DNA from: Nannobrachium achirus
Lineage: Eukaryota > Chordata > Actinopteri > Myctophiformes > Myctophidae
Direction: 5' to 3'
NCBI GenBank assembly: GCA_963921795.1
Contig: OY997640.1
Coordinates: 14,656,781-14,720,780 of the forward strand
DNA: 64,000 bases
The notes beneath the pieces are model-generated. The model saw only the letters and a program-made list of their open reading frames with translations. It was not told the origin of the DNA and did no database searches. Below, one piece after another: positions 1-11,555 of this stretch (the first letter of the stretch is position 1; each line of letters opens with the position of its first letter). The position numbers and the translations under genes are program-made.

Positions 1-23
1 TTTATCCAGCAAATGAGAATGAG

Positions 24-26
<3 letters not shown>

Positions 27-88
<62 letters not shown>

Positions 89-91
89 GAG
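27..91. repeat. (GA)n microsatellite
   Basis: Nearly pure GA dinucleotide run. The same locus recurs with other lengths at 6317-6351 and 15867-15917, marking the three copies of the TRIM 3' flank. Confidence 0.95.
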
Positions 92-617
92 CTTTGTTGT
101 TGTTTTTAGGCTCACTATTACTACTTAATTCAATGTTGGTGGATGGATGTTTATATATATTTTTTGAGTCTTCCAAATATGCACAGATGTACAGTAATCA
201 GGTTGGGACAAGTCATTTAGAAGTTTTATGAAAACTTTATTAACATTCTGCAATCATACATTCATTTTGTAAACAATTATTATACACAGGAACCTTTTAG
301 AGTATGTGAACCTTGAATGTGTATTCACATCATATAGCATTTCTAGTGAATCAAATCACTAAGTATTAGCCTCTCGTATCAGTGAATTATAAGAAATTGG
401 CTGAGCAATACATACATTTTACACCCACATATTGACAAAACTACAAAGGAACAAAACAGTTGTGTCCTGGTTTCACAGATTGATGTGAGGGGAGGTACAT
501 CCCAGATCCCAAAAAACGTGAAAAGTAAAACAACTAAAATGTATTTTGTATTCAGACATTGTTATATTTTATGTGTTTGGTGATGCAAATAGTTTCCTAT
601 CAGTGTTGTTGTTACAT
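92..617 (-). other. TRIM-1 3' flank / probable 3' UTR
   Basis: This stretch is nearly identical to 6352-6890 and 15918-16457, including a run with many ACACC and TATA tracts. It lies directly after the stop codon of the minus-strand TRIM gene, so it probably contains its 3' UTR. I see no other coding sequence in it. Confidence 0.6.
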
Positions 618-2067
618 CTAACTGTGGTGTTCTAGTGTGACACTGACCTTCCCAGGTAACACCTTCAGAGGGAGATGCCCATAAGTAGAAATGAATGGAA
701 ATAGTCTCCTAGTGAAAGTGTGTGCAAAGGTGAGTATGTGCATGTTAGAGTCAGGATCAGAGAATGATATCTCTCCTCTGTTCCAGTCCAGATGGACTCT
801 GATCTTTGAAGGCTTCTGGATCACAGAGATATCAATCCCTGGCCCTGTTGAGGAGCTTGCTGTGTATCTACCGTTAACAAAGCCTAAACACCACATCATA
901 CTATTGTCTCCCTTTCTCTGGAAAGACAACACACCCAACTCCCAGAAGTTATTGTTTCCCACCTCAACATCCCAACTGTGAATCCCCGAGTTAAATCCCT
1001 CTGAACCTAATATATTGTGTGGATATTCCAACCTCTCTGAGTTATCGTGAAGCTCTACACGCTCTCCATCAGATAACATACTGGTCAGATCATGAGACAA
1101 GTTGAGATCTGTATTGGAGGTGTTGGGGTCCAGGATCACAGGAGTGTAGGCGACAATGTCCTTCATCTTGTCCCAGACCTTGAAGGTCAGATTGCCAAGG
1201 TGTTTGGCCATGTCTATCATTGCTAATGAGACTGGCTGTGCATTACCTAGTGTGAGCTGGACTCTTTTCACTGTGGTCTTATAGTTCTGCAGGAATAAAA
1301 TGTCATCTGCCTCAACATCTTTCATGGTTTTGGCAAGAGTCTCCATCTCTCTGCTCAATCCCTCAATCTTATCCATCATCATCTGACTCTTCTGCCTCTC
1401 TTCCTCCCTCAGGGCAGAGATCCTGTCGTCCTCTTCCTGAGAAAGGAACTGGTGAATGTTCTCAAACTGTTTCTTAATCTGTGTCTCTGTGTGCAAGGCC
1501 TGGACCTTAATCATTTCTGCAGCTCCTATATAGTTTGCTTTCAAGGAATGTAAATCCTCCAGTTTATCCTGTAAAGGCTTCTGTGATTTCTGGATGCCCT
1601 CTTTGCAACATTTTGCAGATTCGTAGATGGGTCTGAACCTGTGTCCAGTGTGTTTTTCAGAATCACAACACACAAGACATATGCCAGCTGTGCATCGTCC
1701 AGACAGAACAGCTTGAGTTTCCATGCAGAGTGCAGAGAAGCTGCTCGGACCTCGCTGACAAAGATCTGTGACTTCTCTCCTCTAAGAAGTGCTCACACAG
1801 GTTCTTCAATGCCAAGTTGATAGGCGGTTCATCCTGGGAGCAGTTTGTTTTGCAAACAGGGCATCCCTTGTTCCACGTTGGTTTTCCTGTCCACCATTGC
1901 TGCAGACAGGCTTTACAGAAGCTGTGGCTACACGGCAGGATAACTGGATGTTTAAAGATGTCACGGCACACTGGACAGGTGAGCTCCTCTTCCTGTCGGG
2001 TCAAACAGGAAGCGACTCTGTCAGCTAGCATCACTCCCTCCTCTGGAACGTTCACTGAGGCTGACAT
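618..2067 (-). pseudogene. TRIM35-like E3 ubiquitin ligase, copy 1, frameshifted
   Basis: Reading on the minus strand, the sequence encodes an N-terminal C3HC4 RING (CPVC ... CSHSFCKAC ... CPVC), a B-box, a coiled coil and a complete PRY-SPRY domain ([22 protein letters not shown]). This is the order of class IV TRIM ubiquitin ligases, which tag targets in the cytoplasm and often act in antiviral signalling. The best family resemblance is TRIM35 / zinc-binding protein A33, as judged by eye. Compared with the intact copy at 17.6 kb, 4 bases are missing near 1721-1724 and 2 bases are added near 1680. Net change is -2, so the RING part (1663-2067) and the rest (618-1724) are in different frames and the B-box is scrambled. 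The start ATG (2067) is the same in copy 3. Either a recent pseudogene or two assembly errors; a protein starting downstream at 1724 would lack the RING. Confidence 0.85.
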
Positions 2068-2340
2068 GGTTGTGAATCACCAGTGTTGCAACTTTACAGC
2101 AGGAGATCTAGTAAAGGAAACAGCAGTGTTAGCATTATGAGTAGATATAGGTGTAGTAGGCCTATTAATAGTTGCTGCAATATAAATATGTCTTTATACT
2201 ATGACACATTTACAGAAGTGCACTTCTTTGAAATATAAGTAATTCACTAAAATATAGTAGTTAACTAAAATTTCAAGTCAAGACAAACACACATTCTGAA
2301 AACAAACTGCATACCTGATTACTTCACCAAGTCCAGAAGA

Positions 2341-2436
2341 GAGAAGTTCAACTCTCAACAACAACACAGATTAAAGTGGTACCAGACTAAACTGAGGCCT
2401 GTTAAATACACTAGGGTGTGTGTGATGGTCCAATCA
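2341..2436 (-). promoter_or_regulatory. TRIM-1 core promoter and first exon start
   Basis: On the minus strand there is an inverted CCAAT element GATTGGACCATC (2424-2435), 27 bases on a TATA-like TATTTAAC (2401-2408), 26 on GTACCACTT, and then GAGAGTTGAACTTCT (2342-2356), presumably inside exon 1. A splice-donor-like CAG|GTATGC follows at about 2310-2315. The same module with the same spacing is found before TRIM-3 and before the zinc-finger genes at 20.7 and 25.6 kb. The transcription start itself is inferred. Confidence 0.65.
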
Positions 2437-4060
2437 CAGTGGTGTATGGCATACAAACAATAGACAGAAACTGGACAACTATTGTTAAACAGCCCCCACT
2501 TAAGCCTTCACATCCCTGCAAGTTGTATCAAGTACAAAATAGTTAAGGGGGGAAAAGAAAGACAAATCTAATACATACATATTACATCTTCATACATATT
2601 AGAACAGAATCGAATAGATCTTTATTGTCATTGTCACAAGTACAACACAATTAAAAGTGCCAAACGACCAGTGCATCGCTAAAATCACTCAAAAATAGCT
2701 AAAACAATACAACAAAACATACACATAACCATACTTCCCATCATTGCACAACACCTATTGCACTTAACATGCACAGCACAGATATTTTTCCCATGCAATT
2801 AAGACGAGAATAAATAGTTTCCCCAAAATGATTAATGATAACTCCAACACAAGAAAGGAGACCACACCAGTGTAATGTCTGTTTTCTCTTAGTTGTATTA
2901 AATCAATGAGCTTTCAAAATAGTTATGTCCAGTGGTACAATAATAATGTTTCTCTCTTTTTTTTCTGAATGCAATGTAAATTCATTTTACAAATAGTACA
3001 GTATAGGCACAGAATGGTTATACATAAGTCAAATCCTGATTGGACAGTTACAGTATAACAATGGACCATGAGATGGTCTCGTCTCGTGAAGAAGCCAAGG
3101 ACGAGCTATGTTTTGGCTTCTCCTTTATCCCATGCATGTCCTGGGACATTATGGCCTAAAAGCTGGTCATCCCCTTTGCACGGACCTGCAGTCGGCACAT
3201 TCTCAGCACAATGTGTAAGTCATATGTTCCAAAACAGAAGGTTTCGTATGAAACCCTTTTTATTTAACTCTGAGAGTGTTGTCTAAATATTATATCATCT
3301 AGACATTAAAATTGTATTTTATTTGATCAATCAGTCAGTAAATTGAGACTTTAAAGCATACTTATTTATATGCGTGTCGTACAGGCCTATATCATCAGGA
3401 TTCTGACCTGATGAAGATCCTGTGAGATTGAAACATTGTTGCATTAAACACCAAAAATCCTTTTCCTGAAACTGATGTGCAGGCTCTACCGCCTTTCAGG
3501 GATGAGACTTTGCCATTGATTGGTCTACAGCTTTACTATTCACATGTAATTCAGTCAGTCAAGTAACTGCATAATGATGACGGTTCATTGTCATTAAAGT
3601 GAGTCAAGCCCATAATGATGACTCACTGGTGATTGTTTGGTCTATTGTTTTACCATTGTGTTGAAATTCCATCTGTAAGTGAGAACGCATTCACAATAGA
3701 AGGGCATCATCATAGTAGAATTACTCTGCCAGTCATAGAAAATATGCAAATGACAAAAACTGTAGTGTAGCGACTAGCTACAGACTTTATACTGTATGTA
3801 ATGGAATAATGTAGTGTAGCTATGGACTTTTAAACTGTAGTGTATGGACATAATACTGTAATATATTAATGAAATGTAGAAATTGACTGTAAACTGTAAT
3901 ATAATTGTAGCGTAGTTTGACTACTTTATACTGTAATAGAATAATGTAGAGTAGCAATGGACTTTAAACTGTATAGTATAGTGTTTATTATTAGGTGTTG
4001 AACCAATAACTGTAATGTCACCAGCACAGCATGTCTATCTTGACATACAAACATGTTTAA
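2437..4060. other. TRIM-1 upstream region, duplicated at 18.3-20.5 kb
   Basis: The region matches 18320-20494 with small indels. It contains a LINE 3' tail (2608-2790) and otherwise AT-rich unique-looking DNA. No convincing gene is present; a 33-codon reading frame at 3061-3159 is conserved in both copies but is too short to call. Confidence 0.7.
2608..2790 (-). mobile_element. LINE 3' end fragment with GACAATAAAGATC tail
   Basis: On the minus strand the stretch ends in GACAATAAAGATCTATTCGA, the form of 3' tail seen in fish non-LTR retrotransposons. Related copies occur at 5541-5700, 15110-15300 and 19040-19235, all carried by the segmental duplications, so this is one old insertion that was multiplied. 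Confidence 0.6.
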
Positions 4061-4900
4061 ATACAACCTAAATTAGTTTCAGTTGATATAAATATAAATG
4101 TAGGTATTGGACCAATACCTTATATACTTACTGTTTGTTTAGACTTACTGTTTTCCTTTTTTTTTTGTTCTTTCATTTTATATTTACATATCTACTGCAT
4201 AGTACTGTGTTCTATTCGTCTGTCATTCAATGTTATATGAGATACTTAATTGGTTTCCTGTGGAAATAATCTTAGTCTTTTCTAGGATCTCCTTTTAGTA
4301 GACCTTGTACCAGTGAACTGTACCGTCATGAAACTGTACCTTTTCCTATGCAAACTTCTAATAAAGTCTTCAAATAATCAATCAAAGACCATTACTGACA
4401 CTGAACACTAAAACAGCTGTTTTAGACAGTGTCATTTGTATACAGTTTGGAAGATGCACATGTGATATGACCACCAGCATTATTAAAGAAAAGAAAGGGG
4501 TAACTGTAACTACTATACATTTTCCGGTCATGTTTGCCACACAGACACATTTGACACATTGGCAGTTGGTTCATTACAAATAGTATGCAGTTGTTGGGGA
4601 TAATAATACAAGGGACAGACACACTTTACACAAATCCTTACTCTGTACATTAGTATCTCTCTTAAATCTGTTTATGAACTCACTTTTCAAAGTGTTTTAA
4701 TACTACTATCATGTATGATATAATATCATGTCTCTGTTACCTACCTGTCTTTGTAGGCCTATGGTTAGAAACTAGCAATAGCTCTGATCCTGTCAATGAC
4801 ATGATGATGTACAGTAAAAACACTACAAGGTTTTATTTTGCTGCATTGTTACATGATAAATGCAACGGTTTCATCTCTACATGACTTTTTGACCTGCACT
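4061..4900. other. AT-rich interval, nothing recognised
   Basis: This interval is not shared with the other copies of the unit: homology with copy 3 stops at about 4060/20494. I see no coding sequence, RNA gene or clear repeat in it. Confidence 0.5.
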
Positions 4901-4929
4901 TTTTTATAGGGATGCACCGATATAGAAAT

Positions 4930-5149
4930 GATGAATCATAAAGGTGAAAAACCCTTTAGCTGTGAAATTTGTGGCAACAGCTTTTGTCAAAAACGTGGTC
5001 TGATGCGGCACATGAAGGTTCATGCAAGGGAATAGCCCTTTAGCTGTACTGTGTGTGGCAGCCACTTTAGTCATTTTACAACTTTGAAGAACCACATGAG
5101 AATTCATGCATGGGAAGTCCCTTTAAATGCACATGCAGATTATTATTAT
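4930..5149 (+). pseudogene. C2H2 zinc-finger gene fragment (last fingers only)
   Basis: The plus strand holds the tail of a C2H2 gene: an HKGEKPFSCEIC linker and finger, then RGLMRHMKVHARE, a TAG stop at 5033-5035, and in the same frame after the stop a further intact-looking finger (CTVC ... HMRIH). It matches 14055-14340 of the zinc-finger gene at 13-14 kb. The upstream exons are missing, so this is a 5'-truncated copy. The TAG is shared with the other copy, so it predates the duplication. Confidence 0.8.
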
Positions 5150-6291
5150 TTTCAATAAGGATATGCATTTATCAGAGGTGGTCAGCTTTAATGAAGAGAT
5201 AGGCCATTCATTCAGGAAGTTGAGAATGTGTGAAATTGCTATCTGACCTTTATGTGAGAACTGCCAGAAATAATGTTTTAATTTGTGTGAACTGGTACTG
5301 ATGTATTTGAAGGATGTGTAAGGGATACAATATTGATATTTACATTACACATATGTATTAATTACGGTAATGTACAAGTTAATCCTGCAAAGGCCAAATA
5401 TGTTGTTGGAAAAAACATGCAATGGCCAATATCACCTTGTCTGTCTTCCCTTCACATAATAGGGGCCTACTGTGTTCATGTAGGAGATAACATTTGTTTT
5501 ATATTATGTTGAACATTTTCTTTAGTTGTGATGTAACTACACTGAAGTGCCAAACGATCAGTGCATCACTAAAATCATTCAATAGCTAAAATAATACAAC
5601 AAAACATACACAGATCATACTTCCCGTCATTATACAACACCTATTGCAACATGCAAAGCACAGGCAAACATGTAAAGTGATGGGTATTTTTCCGTAAGAG
5701 CAGAATAAAAGGCTAAATGCAAATATCACAGTGTCCACCAAATGGACCCTTACATTTTTGTAACTAAAACAATATAAGCACTGATATTCAGGATCTGTTT
5801 CCCTTCAGGGCTTTATAAAAAATAATAGATACAAAATAGCACGGGGTAGATAATATGATAAATAACATACAGAGATGACGGACAAAAAATGGCCAAACCC
5901 TTAAACCACACGTAAGCACTATGTCCTCTAATCATAAAACATCCATTTGGGGGGAAGGGGGGAAATTGACATATTTGACATAAATGTAAGGTGCTGTAAA
6001 GTAACCAGTTGAATTAGTAGGGGAAATAAACATGTGTTTAATGGTGAAACTTGATATGAGCCTGAGTTGCTAACCCAAATTACATGGTACCATGCAGGCA
6101 ACTGGGATGTGTTTTAAAGTTGTCTGATTGTATTGACGTTGTTGACATGAAAACAGTTTGAAACTCTACACATCATTTCTTATTTGTGTGGGTTTATAAT
6201 AGCATAATTTTCATTACAGTTTTATGGGCTAAATATTATTGCTGGGTAGAGGGGGTACTTGGATTCAATTTAAATCCATAAAAAATGCTTT
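5150..6291. other. Zinc-finger 3' flank joined to TRIM 3' flank
   Basis: Homologous to 14335-15845. It carries the 3' flank of the zinc-finger gene, a LINE tail piece (5541-5700) and a stretch leading into the GA repeat of the next TRIM copy. About 400 bases present at 14756-15160 are missing here at 5540/5541. No gene is visible. Confidence 0.7.
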
Positions 6292-6312
6292 TATCCAGCA
6301 AATGAGAATGAG

Positions 6313-6316
<4 letters not shown>

Positions 6317-6351
<35 letters not shown>
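6317..6351. repeat. (GA)n microsatellite
   Basis: GA run, the counterpart of those at 27-91 and 15867-15917. Confidence 0.95.
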
Positions 6352-6355
<4 letters not shown>

Positions 6356-6890
6356 TGTTGTTGTTTTTAGGCTCACTATTACTACTTAATTCAATGTTGG
6401 TGGATGGATGTTTATATATATATATTTTTTTAAATGAGTCTTCCAAATATGCACAGATGTACAGTAATCAGGTTGGGACAAGTCATTTAGAAGTTTTATG
6501 AAAACTTTATTAACATTCTGCAATCATACATTCATTTTGTAAACTATTATACACAGGAACCTTTTAGAGCATGTGAACCTTGAATGTGTATTCACATCAT
6601 ATAGCATTTCTAGTGAATCAAATCACTAAGTATTAGCCTCTCGTATCAGTGAATTATAAGAAATTGGCTGAGCAATACATACATTTTACACCCACATATT
6701 GACAAAACTACAAAGGAACAGAATATGTCCAGTTGTGTCCTGGTTTCACAGATTGATGTGAGGGGAGGTACATCCCAGATCCCAAAAAACGTGAAAAGTA
6801 AAACAACTAAAATGAATTTTGTATTCAGATATTGTTATATTTTATGTGTTTGGTGATGCAAATAGTTACCTATCAGTGTTGTTGTCACAT

Positions 6891-7993
6891 CTAACTGTGG
6901 TGTTCTAGTGTGACACTGACCTTCCCAGGTAACACCTTCAGAGGGAGATGCCCATAAGTAGAAATGAATGGAAATAGTCTCCTAGTGAAAGTGTGTGCAA
7001 AGGTGAGTATGTGCGTGTTAGAGTCAGGATCAGAGAATGATATCCCTCCTCTGTTCCAGTCCAGATGGACTCTGATCTTTGAAGGCTTCTGGATCACAGA
7101 GATATCAATCCCTGGCCCTGTTGAGGAGCTTGCTGTGTATCTACCGTTAACAAAGCCTAAACACCACATCATACTATTGTCTCCCTTTCTCTGGAAAGAC
7201 AACACACCCAACTCCCAGAAGTTATTGTTTCCCACCTCAACATCCCAACTGTGAATCCCAGAGTTAAATCCCTCTGAACCTAATATATTGTGTGGATATT
7301 CCAACCTCTCTGAGTTATCGTGAAGCTCTACACGCTCTCCATCAGATAACACACTGGTCAGATCATGAGACAAGTTGAGATCTGTATTGGAGGTGTTGGG
7401 GTCCAGGATCACAGGAGTGTAGGCGACAATGTCCTTCATCTTGTCCCAGACCTTGAAGGTCAGATTGCCAAGGTGTTTGGCCACGTCTATCATTGCTAAT
7501 GAGACTGGCTGTGCATTACGTAGTGTGAGCTGGACTCTTTTCACTGTGGTCTTATAGTTCTGCAGGAATAAAATGTCATCTGCCTCAACATCTTTCATGG
7601 TTTTGGCAAGAGTCTCCATCTCTCTGCTCAATCCCTCAATCTTATCCATCATCATCTGACTCTTCTGCCTCTCTTCCTCCCTCAGGGCAGAGATCCTGTC
7701 GTCCTCTTCCTGAGAAAGGAACTGGCGAATGTTCTCAAACTGTTTCTTAATCTGTGTCTCTGTGTGCAAGGCCTGGACCTTAATGCATTCTGCAGCTCCT
7801 ATATAGTTTGCTTTCAAGGAATGTAAATCCTCCAGTTTATCCTGCAAAGGCTTCTGTGATTTCTGGATGCCCTCTTTGCAACATTTTGCAGATTCGTAGA
7901 TGGGTCTGAACATGTGTCCAGAGTGTTTTTCAGAATCACAACAGACAAGACATGCCAGCTGTGCATCGTCCAGACAGAACAGCTTGAGTTTCC
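6891..7993 (-). pseudogene. TRIM35-like copy 2, lacking RING (5'-truncated chimera)
   Basis: The minus strand has an open frame from mid B-box (FCLDD ... [10 protein letters not shown]) through the coiled coil to a full PRY-SPRY that ends LEHHS, like copy 1. The first in-frame ATG is at 7913, giving 340 aa. At 7993 TRIM similarity stops abruptly inside the B-box, and the DNA on the other side is zinc-finger 3' flank (matches about 14372-14820). RING, first half of B-box, promoter and 5' UTR are therefore gone. The coding part has no frameshift and is close to copy 1. Without RING it could not be an ordinary ubiquitin ligase, and no promoter is visible, so it is most likely dead; a product from a cryptic promoter cannot be excluded. 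Confidence 0.85.
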
Positions 7994-8570
7994 CAATAAG
8001 GATAGGTACTTATCCAAGGTGGTCAGCTTAATGAAGGGATAGGCCTTTCATTCAGCAAGTTAAGAAATGGTGAAATTGCTATCTGACCTTTATGTGAGAA
8101 ATGACAGAAATAATGTTTTAATTTGTGTGAATTGGTACTGATGTATTTGAAGGATGTGTAAGGGATAACATGTTGATGTTTACACTGTACATGTATGTAT
8201 TAATTCATGTACAAGTTAACCCTGTAAAGGCCAAATATATGGATGAACATGCAATGGCCAATATCACCCTCCCTGGCTGGCTTCCCTTCACATAATAGGG
8301 GCCAATTGGGTGCATACTGTGTTCATGTAGGAGATAACATTTGTTTTATATTTTGTTGAACATTTTCTTTAGTTGTGATGTAACTACACTGAACTGATTG
8401 TTCACATCTTATTATGAACTAATAAAGTTGTGTTGGTGCTCATTGGCCTGATGGTTTGTTTTCATAACATCTGGATAGAAAGTTATCAGACACTATGTTC
8501 ACTATGTTATCAATAAGGATAATGGCATCTATCAGAAGAAGCTACGCTTAATAGAGAAATAGGCCATTCA
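7994..8570. other. Two consecutive zinc-finger 3' flank copies
   Basis: 7994-8505 matches 14372-14835. A second, more diverged copy of the start of the same flank begins at about 8510 and is interrupted at 8571 by an inserted element. No gene is present. Confidence 0.65.
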
Positions 8571-9113
8571 TTGCGACCGTCAGGTCGCAGTTACTACCAA
8601 AACCTCCACTGGCTGTCTGTCAGTCAGTCAGTCAGTCTGTCTGTCTGTCCGTCATGTCACACTTTTCCCCAACTCATATCTCTGCCACCGTTGCCCCATG
8701 CCAAACTTTGCACACACACACTCCTTGCCTGCCAATCCACAACCTCTACCCCTCCAGGGACCCCCGGAGCTCCAGGGACCCCCAGGGACCCCCTTCTGCA
8801 GCACATAAAATGCCGTAACTCGGGCTAGGAGCGACCGGGAGAGCCGGGGCCGGTACCCAAGTGTCTGCCTCGGCGGCACCAAGAGAGCCATCAACATGAA
8901 TCTGTCCCATATAGCGCCACCATCAGGCCTATTTTTTCAAACACATTTTTGGACACTGCTCCTACAGATTTTGCCCTAAAATCACACAAATCTGTACACA
9001 GTATGTCTACACTCATGTCATCAACATGGATCTTTCCCATATAGCCCCACCTTCTGGCAGATTTTTTCAAACACATTTTTGGACACATTTTGCACGCTGC
9101 GACCTGACGGTCG
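8571..9113. mobile_element. Insertion bounded by an 18-bp palindromic motif at both ends
   Basis: The segment begins with GCGACCGTCAGGTCGCAG and ends with its reverse complement CTGCGACCTGACGGTCGC (about 9096-9113). Each end can itself form a hairpin. It interrupts a copy of the zinc-finger 3' flank that resumes near 9145. Inside is a 67-base direct repeat (about 8891-8957 and 9019-9085) containing CCCATATAGC. A related hairpin head followed by similar bases occurs at 34305 and 54301. I see no transposase, so it would be non-autonomous; the superfamily is unknown. Confidence 0.55.
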
Positions 9114-9143
9114 CTTATCTCCCGATTAGGGAGTTTTACTGGT

Positions 9144-9678
9144 TTAGGAAGGTATGTGATTGCCATTTGACCAAATTGCCATTTGACCATTATGTGAGAA
9201 CTGCCTAATGCGTGTATGCATAGCAATCTATACGGTGGTCTGTGCTCATATACATGTTTAACTATGTAAAAGCTAAACCTATGGATGAAAGGTGTAACCT
9301 TTCAGATGTTGTGGCAGAATGCTAAGTATTTTCCAGTGTAAAGAATTTGAATACAAATGAATCCTAATCCTATGTTCCACACCATTCACACAATAATGTT
9401 GGGGGGCTTTATGCTCACTCCTTATCATACTAAAGGGAATACATGCTAATTAGTTGGTCCATCCATTCTGCAACAGAGCGGCACACCCTAACCCATTCTC
9501 ACCTATCCATTAACAAAGGGACAAGCATCCTAGATGAAACATTCACAACATGTGTCTTCTAACGGATTAGATAAAGATAGAGTTGTACACCCTACAACCA
9601 GAACGTTTGTGTAAACTGACACTGATTCAAAGGGGAGTAAGGGATATGTTTCACTAAAATAAGTGCAACATAGCTCTA
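9144..9678. other. Diverged zinc-finger flank and unassigned DNA
   Basis: 9145-9300 still resembles the zinc-finger 3' flank. From 9300 to 9678 I recognise nothing. Confidence 0.5.
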
Positions 9679-10636
9679 TAGGGGGAGAACGGGGTAAGAT
9701 GAACCGCTGGGTAAGATGAACCACCCCCTTTATCTTTAAAACTATACACATGAGTTGTCATTTGACCTTAAAATAAGAACACAAACATCATTTCCACCTG
9801 GCTGTGGAGTTTACAGACACCTGGGCAAAGTGGAAAGCATATTTCTAAAAAGTGTTTTTTGCTGGTCGAAGTACATTTTTGACTTTTATGGTATAATGAT
9901 TTTTATGTTAAAGCAAATGTACCCAGGTCTAAACTTATATAGCATGCATGTTGGTGATAGCCCAATCTATAAAACTATGTGAATCATTTAGCTAAAGATG
10001 AGTCTTAAGCATCAAGCTAGCCAGGTTTTGTCAAAATGGTGGCTTTGGGGCAAGATGAACCACATACCTTGGGGTAAGTTGAACTATGTGAATCACCATT
10101 CCTATTTTTTCATTAGGTCTTTGCTACTTAAATTATGCTGAATCATCTTTAATTTTGATGAATACACTAATTTAAGATACATTTTTAATATTATATTAAT
10201 AATTGCAAATATTAAAAGGTTCTGAATATTCTGAATATAATTGGTTATAATAAAAAATATGTACAGTTTAAATAACCGTAAGAAATGAAATAAGACTATT
10301 TGCAAAAGGGAAATGTGTTATTAAAATATTTCTGATAAGTAAATACATTCTTTGTTCAAGTTTAAACTGTTAAAAGTTAAGAATATCACGTGGGTCAACT
10401 TACCCCTTTACTTGGATCAACTTATCCCTCACCTGGGGCAAGTTGAACCACATGACCACTTTTTTAATATAAGTCGTATTTTTATGGTCCTTTGTCATAG
10501 ACACTTACTTAAAATTTCAAATGATAGCAGACATCCTGAAATATGTCTAGATGTTTTGAATTTACTGCCATCTCACTTTTTCTTGCTTCCAGGTCAACAT
10601 AAGCAAAAAGTGGTTAATCTTACCCAGTTCTCCCTA
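9679..10636. mobile_element. TA-flanked MITE with GGGGGAGAAC inverted repeats
   Basis: The left end GGGGGAGAACGGGGTAAGAT and the right end, read in reverse complement, GGGAGAACTGGGTAAGAT are terminal inverted repeats of about 25 bp, with TA on both sides, as for Tc1/mariner-type insertion. Inside are several GGGGYAAGWTGAACC motifs in both orientations. No transposase frame is visible, so it is non-autonomous. Confidence 0.7.
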
Positions 10637-10980
10637 ATCCAATAGTTAATTATGTCTGAGTTAGTGTTTGTTCATTAACTGGGATCTCTGTGTTACCCCA
10701 GCTCTGTATAATGGTAATTAATGGGTTAAATTGCCTGATTTGGTCAAATTGTGTACCCACCTTAAACTATATTTTATGTTTATTAAAGCGTTGGGGAGAT
10801 ATAAGAATTATAGCAATTGTCATTATTAGAATATACAAGCTTTAGCATTTAACTTTAAAAAAGAAAAAACATTTGAATAGCAACGGGTAATTTAAATGTC
10901 ACACTGTGTAGGCCTTTGATGATTATTTTTTGACATAACACAGAATTAAAATTTGTTTCAAGCAAGCATGCAAGGCAATG
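10637..10980. other. AT-rich interval, nothing recognised
   Basis: No coding sequence or repeat boundary is visible between the MITE and the LINE fragment. Confidence 0.5.
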
Positions 10981-10984
10981 TATT

Positions 10985-11445
10985 AAACCATTAAACTGTG
11001 TACTGAAGGTGGTCAAGAAAGCCCAACAGCGCCTCTACTTCCTCAGGAAACTGAAGAAAGCTGGGATGGGTCCCAAAGTCCTACGGGCTTTCTACAGGGG
11101 CACCACGGAGAGCATCTTGACTGGCTGCTTCACTGCCTGGTATGGCAGCTGCACTGACCTCAATCGCAAGGCCCTGCAGAGGGTTGTGCGGACAGCCGAA
11201 CGCATCAGTGGATGCGATCTCCCCCCAATCCAAGTATTGTACGACGAGCGCCCTGTGGAATCATGAAAGATTCTCACCATCCCAACCACAGTCTGTTCAA
11301 GATGCTGCCTCATGGAAAACGCCTATGCAGTCTCAAAGCTACCAGCAACAGACTGCAAAAGAGCTTCTTTCCACGAACAGTCAGGCACATGAACGAACTG
11401 TCAAAAACGAGAAAGATCCAGGGAAAAAGGAATCGCTAGCACCCC
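10985..11445 (+). mobile_element. L2/CR1-like LINE, end of reverse transcriptase
   Basis: The translation shows KKAQQRLYFLRKLKKAG, AFYRGTTESIL, TAWYGSC, KALQRVVRTAERI, then after a frameshift near 11260 the typical end (DSHHPNHSLFKMLPHGKR, SFFPRTVRHMN). This is the C-terminal part of the reverse transcriptase of an L2/CR1-type non-LTR element, 5'-truncated as usual. The 3' UTR continues at 12551-12910 on the other side of an inserted transposon. Dead copy. Confidence 0.8.
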
Positions 11446-11463
11446 CCCCCCCAGCCCCCAACC

Positions 11464-11555
11464 CCTTACGTTCCCTCCTTGTGAAGTTGAATTGCACCTA
11501 CTGTACATACCCCTTACGTTCCCTCCTTGTGAACTTGAATTGCACCTACTGTACA
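11464..11555. repeat. Two-copy 48-bp tandem repeat in the LINE 3' region
   Basis: The unit starting CCCCTTACGTTCCC and ending CTACTGTACATA occurs twice in a row, directly after a short poly-C tract. Confidence 0.8.

Noticed and set aside
691-981. Plus-strand frame of 96 codons opposite TRIM-1 (and 6964-7254)
   Set aside because: It is the antisense shadow of the conserved PRY-SPRY sequence.
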